The translations under genes and the position numbers were made by a program. Below the pieces are notes generated by a model. That model was not told where the DNA came from. It was given only the letters and a program-made list of their open reading frames with translations, and ran no database searches. A stretch of DNA of 64,000 nucleotides from Cohnella abietis (GTDB lineage Bacteria > Bacillota > Bacilli > Paenibacillales > Paenibacillaceae), in NCBI RefSeq assembly GCF_004295585.1, contig NZ_AP019400.1:4872001-4936000 (forward strand), read 5' to 3'. This document shows positions 62,109 through 64,000 of this stretch, piece after piece. The first letter of the stretch is position 1. Every line of letters begins with the position of its first letter.

Positions 62109-62411
62109 TTAGACCTGCTGCTCATACGCTATCTGGTGACCATCCTCAAAGCCTTTGGAAAATCCAGCATTATATCCCTCGTTATACGCATGATTAAAGC
62201 CTGCATTGTATGAAGAGCCACCATCGACTCGCTGTCTCCTTACCCTCAATCGACGTCGACTTTGACCTTTACGAACTCGAAGCTTGCCTTTGCCAGAGCG
62301 AGATTTGCCTCGTCGCACACTTTTGATCCCCTTCTTCTTTATGCTTCGGCTCGCGCTCGATTTTCTTTTCCCTCTCTTGCCAGCTTTTGCTGAACGCGAT
62401 TTACGTTTCAA
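62109..62411 (-). CDS. Arg/Lys-rich protein with Gly-tetrad C-terminus
   Basis: 100 residues. The first 60 are dominated by Lys, Arg, Ser and Gly (KRKSRSAKAGKRGKRKSSAS ... SRRRLRVRRQRV), like spore-coat basic proteins. The last 30 have Gly at every fourth position followed by Tyr or Phe: GFNHAYNEGYNAGFSKGFED, the same tetrad pattern as at the N-termini of the two CgeB-like enzymes. The start is TTG at 62411 inside the upstream stop (TTGA overlap) with GGAGGT 9 nt before it, so it is translationally coupled. Function unknown; a docking or scaffold role is inferred from the shared motif. Confidence 0.78.
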   Translation of the reverse strand: MKRKSRSAKAGKRGKRKSSASRSIKKKGIKSVRRGKSRSGKGKLRVRKGQSRRRLRVRRQRVDGGSSYNAGFNHAYNEGYNAGFSKGFEDGHQIAYEQQV

Positions 62412-62704
62412 TCCGAGGCACCTCCAACATTTCGATTACTTGATCTAATTGTATCGGCTAACCACGGGGAAGCTGGTTTTCCTCTCACAGGTGGATTCCA
62501 GCTTGTTCCGGTAGCCCTTCTAAGCAAAGCTCCCTGCAAGCCAGTTAGTACCCTCACATGCTCGTGCAATGTGGAAACGGATACTCCAGCTACCTCAGTC
62601 ACATCTGCAACACTTTCTAATATTTTCGCCAATGCTTCCTGGCTTCTCGATATGGCTCCCATTAACTGAAGCTTAATCTCCCACTCACGCTGCCATCGGT
62701 TCAT
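62408..62704 (-). CDS. Small helical protein, operon member (ILE-S variant)
   Basis: 98 residues, predicted mostly alpha-helical: REWEIKLQLMGAISRSQEAL, AKILESVADVTEVAGVSVST and LHEHVRVLTGLQGALLRRAT, then a disordered tail. It shares a (A/M)xIL(E/D)(A/S) motif with the next two genes (ALAKILES here). It starts as ATGA overlapping the upstream stop and its stop overlaps the next start. Not recognised as any family. Homologues may be carried under misleading names such as nucleoside-diphosphate sugar epimerase; nothing here supports enzymatic activity. Confidence 0.7.
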   Translation of the reverse strand: MNRWQREWEIKLQLMGAISRSQEALAKILESVADVTEVAGVSVSTLHEHVRVLTGLQGALLRRATGTSWNPPVRGKPASPWLADTIRSSNRNVGGASD

Positions 62705-63036
62705 TTGTCTTGATCTCCTGAATCTAACCCACCGAACATAGATGCCATATTATCCGAGCTGTCACCATCTGGATTTAAGATCACTTTCATATTGCGGCTT
62801 AGACCATTACAGAGCTTAGTTAGCCCATCAATGATTTCTATATTCTGTTCATGAAATTGTAAGCTGGTCGTCAATTGATCGTTATGCGCATCAAAAGTAT
62901 CGTTCGTAATGTGGGTAAGTATCCAATTACGAACCTTCTCTGCCTCCGTCGCCTTCGCTTCCAGAATCATAGCTACGTTCCACTGCATCTTTGCAAGTGC
63001 ATCGAGCGTGAGATGATAAGCCTCTTCCCTTTTCAT
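62701..63036 (-). CDS. Small helical protein, operon member (ILE-A variant)
   Basis: 111 residues, helical: MKREEAYHLTLDALAKMQWN, VAMILEAKATEAEKVRNWIL, then LQFHEQNIEIIDGLTKLCNG and an acidic, Gly/Asp/Ser-rich tail (NPDGDSSDNMASMFGGLDSG). The NVAMILEA stretch aligns with QMARILDA in the gene at 63080 and ALAKILES at 62408. Overlaps the next gene by ATGA. Function unknown. Confidence 0.7.
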   Translation of the reverse strand: MKREEAYHLTLDALAKMQWNVAMILEAKATEAEKVRNWILTHITNDTFDAHNDQLTTSLQFHEQNIEIIDGLTKLCNGLSRNMKVILNPDGDSSDNMASMFGGLDSGDQDK

Positions 63037-63079
63037 CCCTTCTGCCCCCCTTTCCTGACAAGCCTAACTACATACTCTC

Positions 63080-63370
63080 TTATTCCTCGTCGTCTGAATC
63101 TGCCATTGCCTTCACAACCTGAGTTAAGCTATCCGCTACCGCTTCTTCCAGATCCGAGAGGCTGTTCAAATAAGAGACAATACTCTTGGTCACATTAGAA
63201 GAACTATCCAATAACCCATCAAGACCGCTTAATTGAGGATGTTCGTCAGGCAAGGCTTGAACCATATGAGCCATCCTTACAGTTACTTGCCGCTTAGCAT
63301 CCAATATCCGGGCCATCTGCTGATGGGATTTGGATAAATGAACGACGATTTCTGTTAACAATTCCTGCAT
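63080..63370 (-). CDS. Small helical protein, first in operon (ILD-A variant)
   Basis: 96 residues: MQELLTEIVVHLSKSHQQMA, RILDAKRQVTVRMAHMVQAL, a Pro/Gly turn (DEHPQLSGLDGLL), NVTKSIVSYLNSLSDLEEAV and an acidic end (MADSDDEE). Layout of two helical hairpins separated by a turn is like its two neighbours, suggesting a small paralogous family of helical-bundle proteins. It lies 43 nt upstream of the next gene and after a terminator, so the operon probably starts nearby in 63371-63527. Confidence 0.7.
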   Translation of the reverse strand: MQELLTEIVVHLSKSHQQMARILDAKRQVTVRMAHMVQALPDEHPQLSGLDGLLDSSSNVTKSIVSYLNSLSDLEEAVADSLTQVVKAMADSDDEE

Positions 63371-63527
63371 GCTTGCTGCATCCCCTATCCTTCAACGGAT
63401 TCATTCGCTCCGATGCTTCCAGCAAACGTCTAGTCTCATACAGCATATGCCGTCATTCAGCGCTTGCCACAGGAGCAAATGCCCACATTGTTTGATGATT
63501 ACAATGGATCACTTCAGACAATAAAAT

Positions 63528-63568
63528 AACCCCAGCTACAGCTCCCTTAGAGTGCTACAGTTGAGGTT
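63528..63568 (-). terminator. Rho-independent terminator after the partial gene at the right edge
   Basis: On the minus strand AACCTCAACTGTAGC pairs (with G-U wobbles and one mismatch) with GCTGTAGCTGGGGTT around ACTCTAAGGGA, followed by ATTTTATT. It lies 11 nt past the stop of the 63579 gene. Confidence 0.75.
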
Positions 63569-63578
63569 ATCGCTATAA

Positions 63579-64000
63579 TTACAGCACCTGCCGTAACAAC
63601 GGCGGCGCAACAATCGGTAGTCCATGGACCTTATCTTCCAGTTGCTCAAGTGTTATATTCTTATGCGGCTTTAGGTGAAGGCTCCAAGCCCGCATAACTG
63701 CAGGGCTAATGATACGCCGCGCTACTCCACCTTCCATGTGAAACGTATTTCCATCCGGAAGCAATACAACTCCTGATTGTATGCTCACTTCGTCTCCTGA
63801 ACCTCGCCAGAGGTGCTCCACCTCTTCCGCTGCAATCGGCGGCTCAAGTGGCCAGAGACGAAGATCAATCTGCGAAACTCTAATCGTTGGGATGGATAGC
63901 TCCCCCTCAATCAGCCTACGTTTACCATGCTCAATCCAATACCTATTAGCTCCGATGGCCTGCACGACCACTTGCTCTGGGTAGAAGTGCGCAGAGTGCT
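63579..64000 (-). CDS. C-terminal part of a protein with KRP-type modules (partial)
   Basis: The minus-strand frame is open from the window edge to the stop at 63579; a GTG at 63971 is only an internal codon option because upstream codons (HSAHFYPEQ) continue without stop. Visible are two module-like repeats: RYWIEHGKRRLIEGELSIPT and NTFHMEGGVARRIISPAVMR, separated by VEHLWRGSGDEVSIQ, where LWRGSG also occurs before the module of the glycosyltransferase at 48013. Most likely the end of another glycosyltransferase or surface protein; the catalytic part is outside the window. Confidence 0.65.
   Translation of the reverse strand, partial: HSAHFYPEQVVVQAIGANRYWIEHGKRRLIEGELSIPTIRVSQIDLRLWPLEPPIAAEEVEHLWRGSGDEVSIQSGVVLLPDGNTFHMEGGVARRIISPAVMRAWSLHLKPHKNITLEQLEDKVHGLPIVAPPLLRQVL

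Overview
The window looks like a chromosomal segment of an endospore-forming member of the Paenibacillaceae (Cohnella/Paenibacillus type). Evidence is conserved Bacillales neighbourhoods (citZ-icd-mdh; dnaE-accDA-pyk-fxsA; ytrH-ytrI-ytpI-ytoI), clear sporulation genes (a 74-residue GerE, a YhcN-type lipoprotein, YtrH/YtrI), PhoPR, an S-layer-anchored chitinase, purine-rich ribosome binding sites and many rho-independent terminators. No rRNA, tRNA, IS element, prophage or CRISPR array was seen.

Layout. 0-4 kb: sugar isomerase (cut by the edge) and Gfo/Idh/MocA dehydrogenase, divergent from an AraC regulator, then a frameshifted nuclease-like gene. 4.3-15.2 kb, mostly minus strand: citZ-icd-mdh, a small membrane protein, an NTR-domain surface protein, class I fumarase, then phoR and phoP in reversed order. 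15.6-19.2 kb: convergent polyphosphate genes ppx and ppk; ppk has four phased PhoP-type hexamers upstream. 19.4-31.6 kb: core cluster dnaE, esterase, small protein, accD, accA, pyk (no pfkA between accA and pyk), thioesterase, fxsA, and on the other strand ytrH, ytrI, ytpI facing ytoI. 31.9-35.5 kb: large secreted GH18 chitinase with FnIII and SLH domains. 36.2-38.4 kb: gerE, yhcN-like gene and a FapR-type-controlled fabH.

38.4-51.9 kb is a surface-glycan region: nucleotide-sugar epimerases/dehydratases, a UDP-GlcNAc 2-epimerase-like enzyme, GT2 and GT4 glycosyltransferases and two CgeB-like glycosyltransferases. 52-62 kb: a 1904-residue secreted PKD/propeller protein with a copper-amine-oxidase-N-domain partner, and two tandem paralogous solute-binding lipoproteins without a transporter. 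62-64 kb: a translationally coupled operon of three small helical proteins and an Arg/Lys-rich protein, next to the end of another protein carrying the repeat module seen in the glycosyltransferases.

The most unusual signals are: (1) four arrays of 51-52 bp tandem repeats, each with a related core, each in one of the long convergent gaps; (2) a possible undescribed spore- or cell-surface glycosylation system, tied together by three shared sequence signatures: a Gly-every-fourth-residue segment, a small KRP-type C-terminal module, and Arg/Lys-rich tails. The spore assignment is inference from GerE proximity and CgeB similarity; the shared motifs are directly visible.
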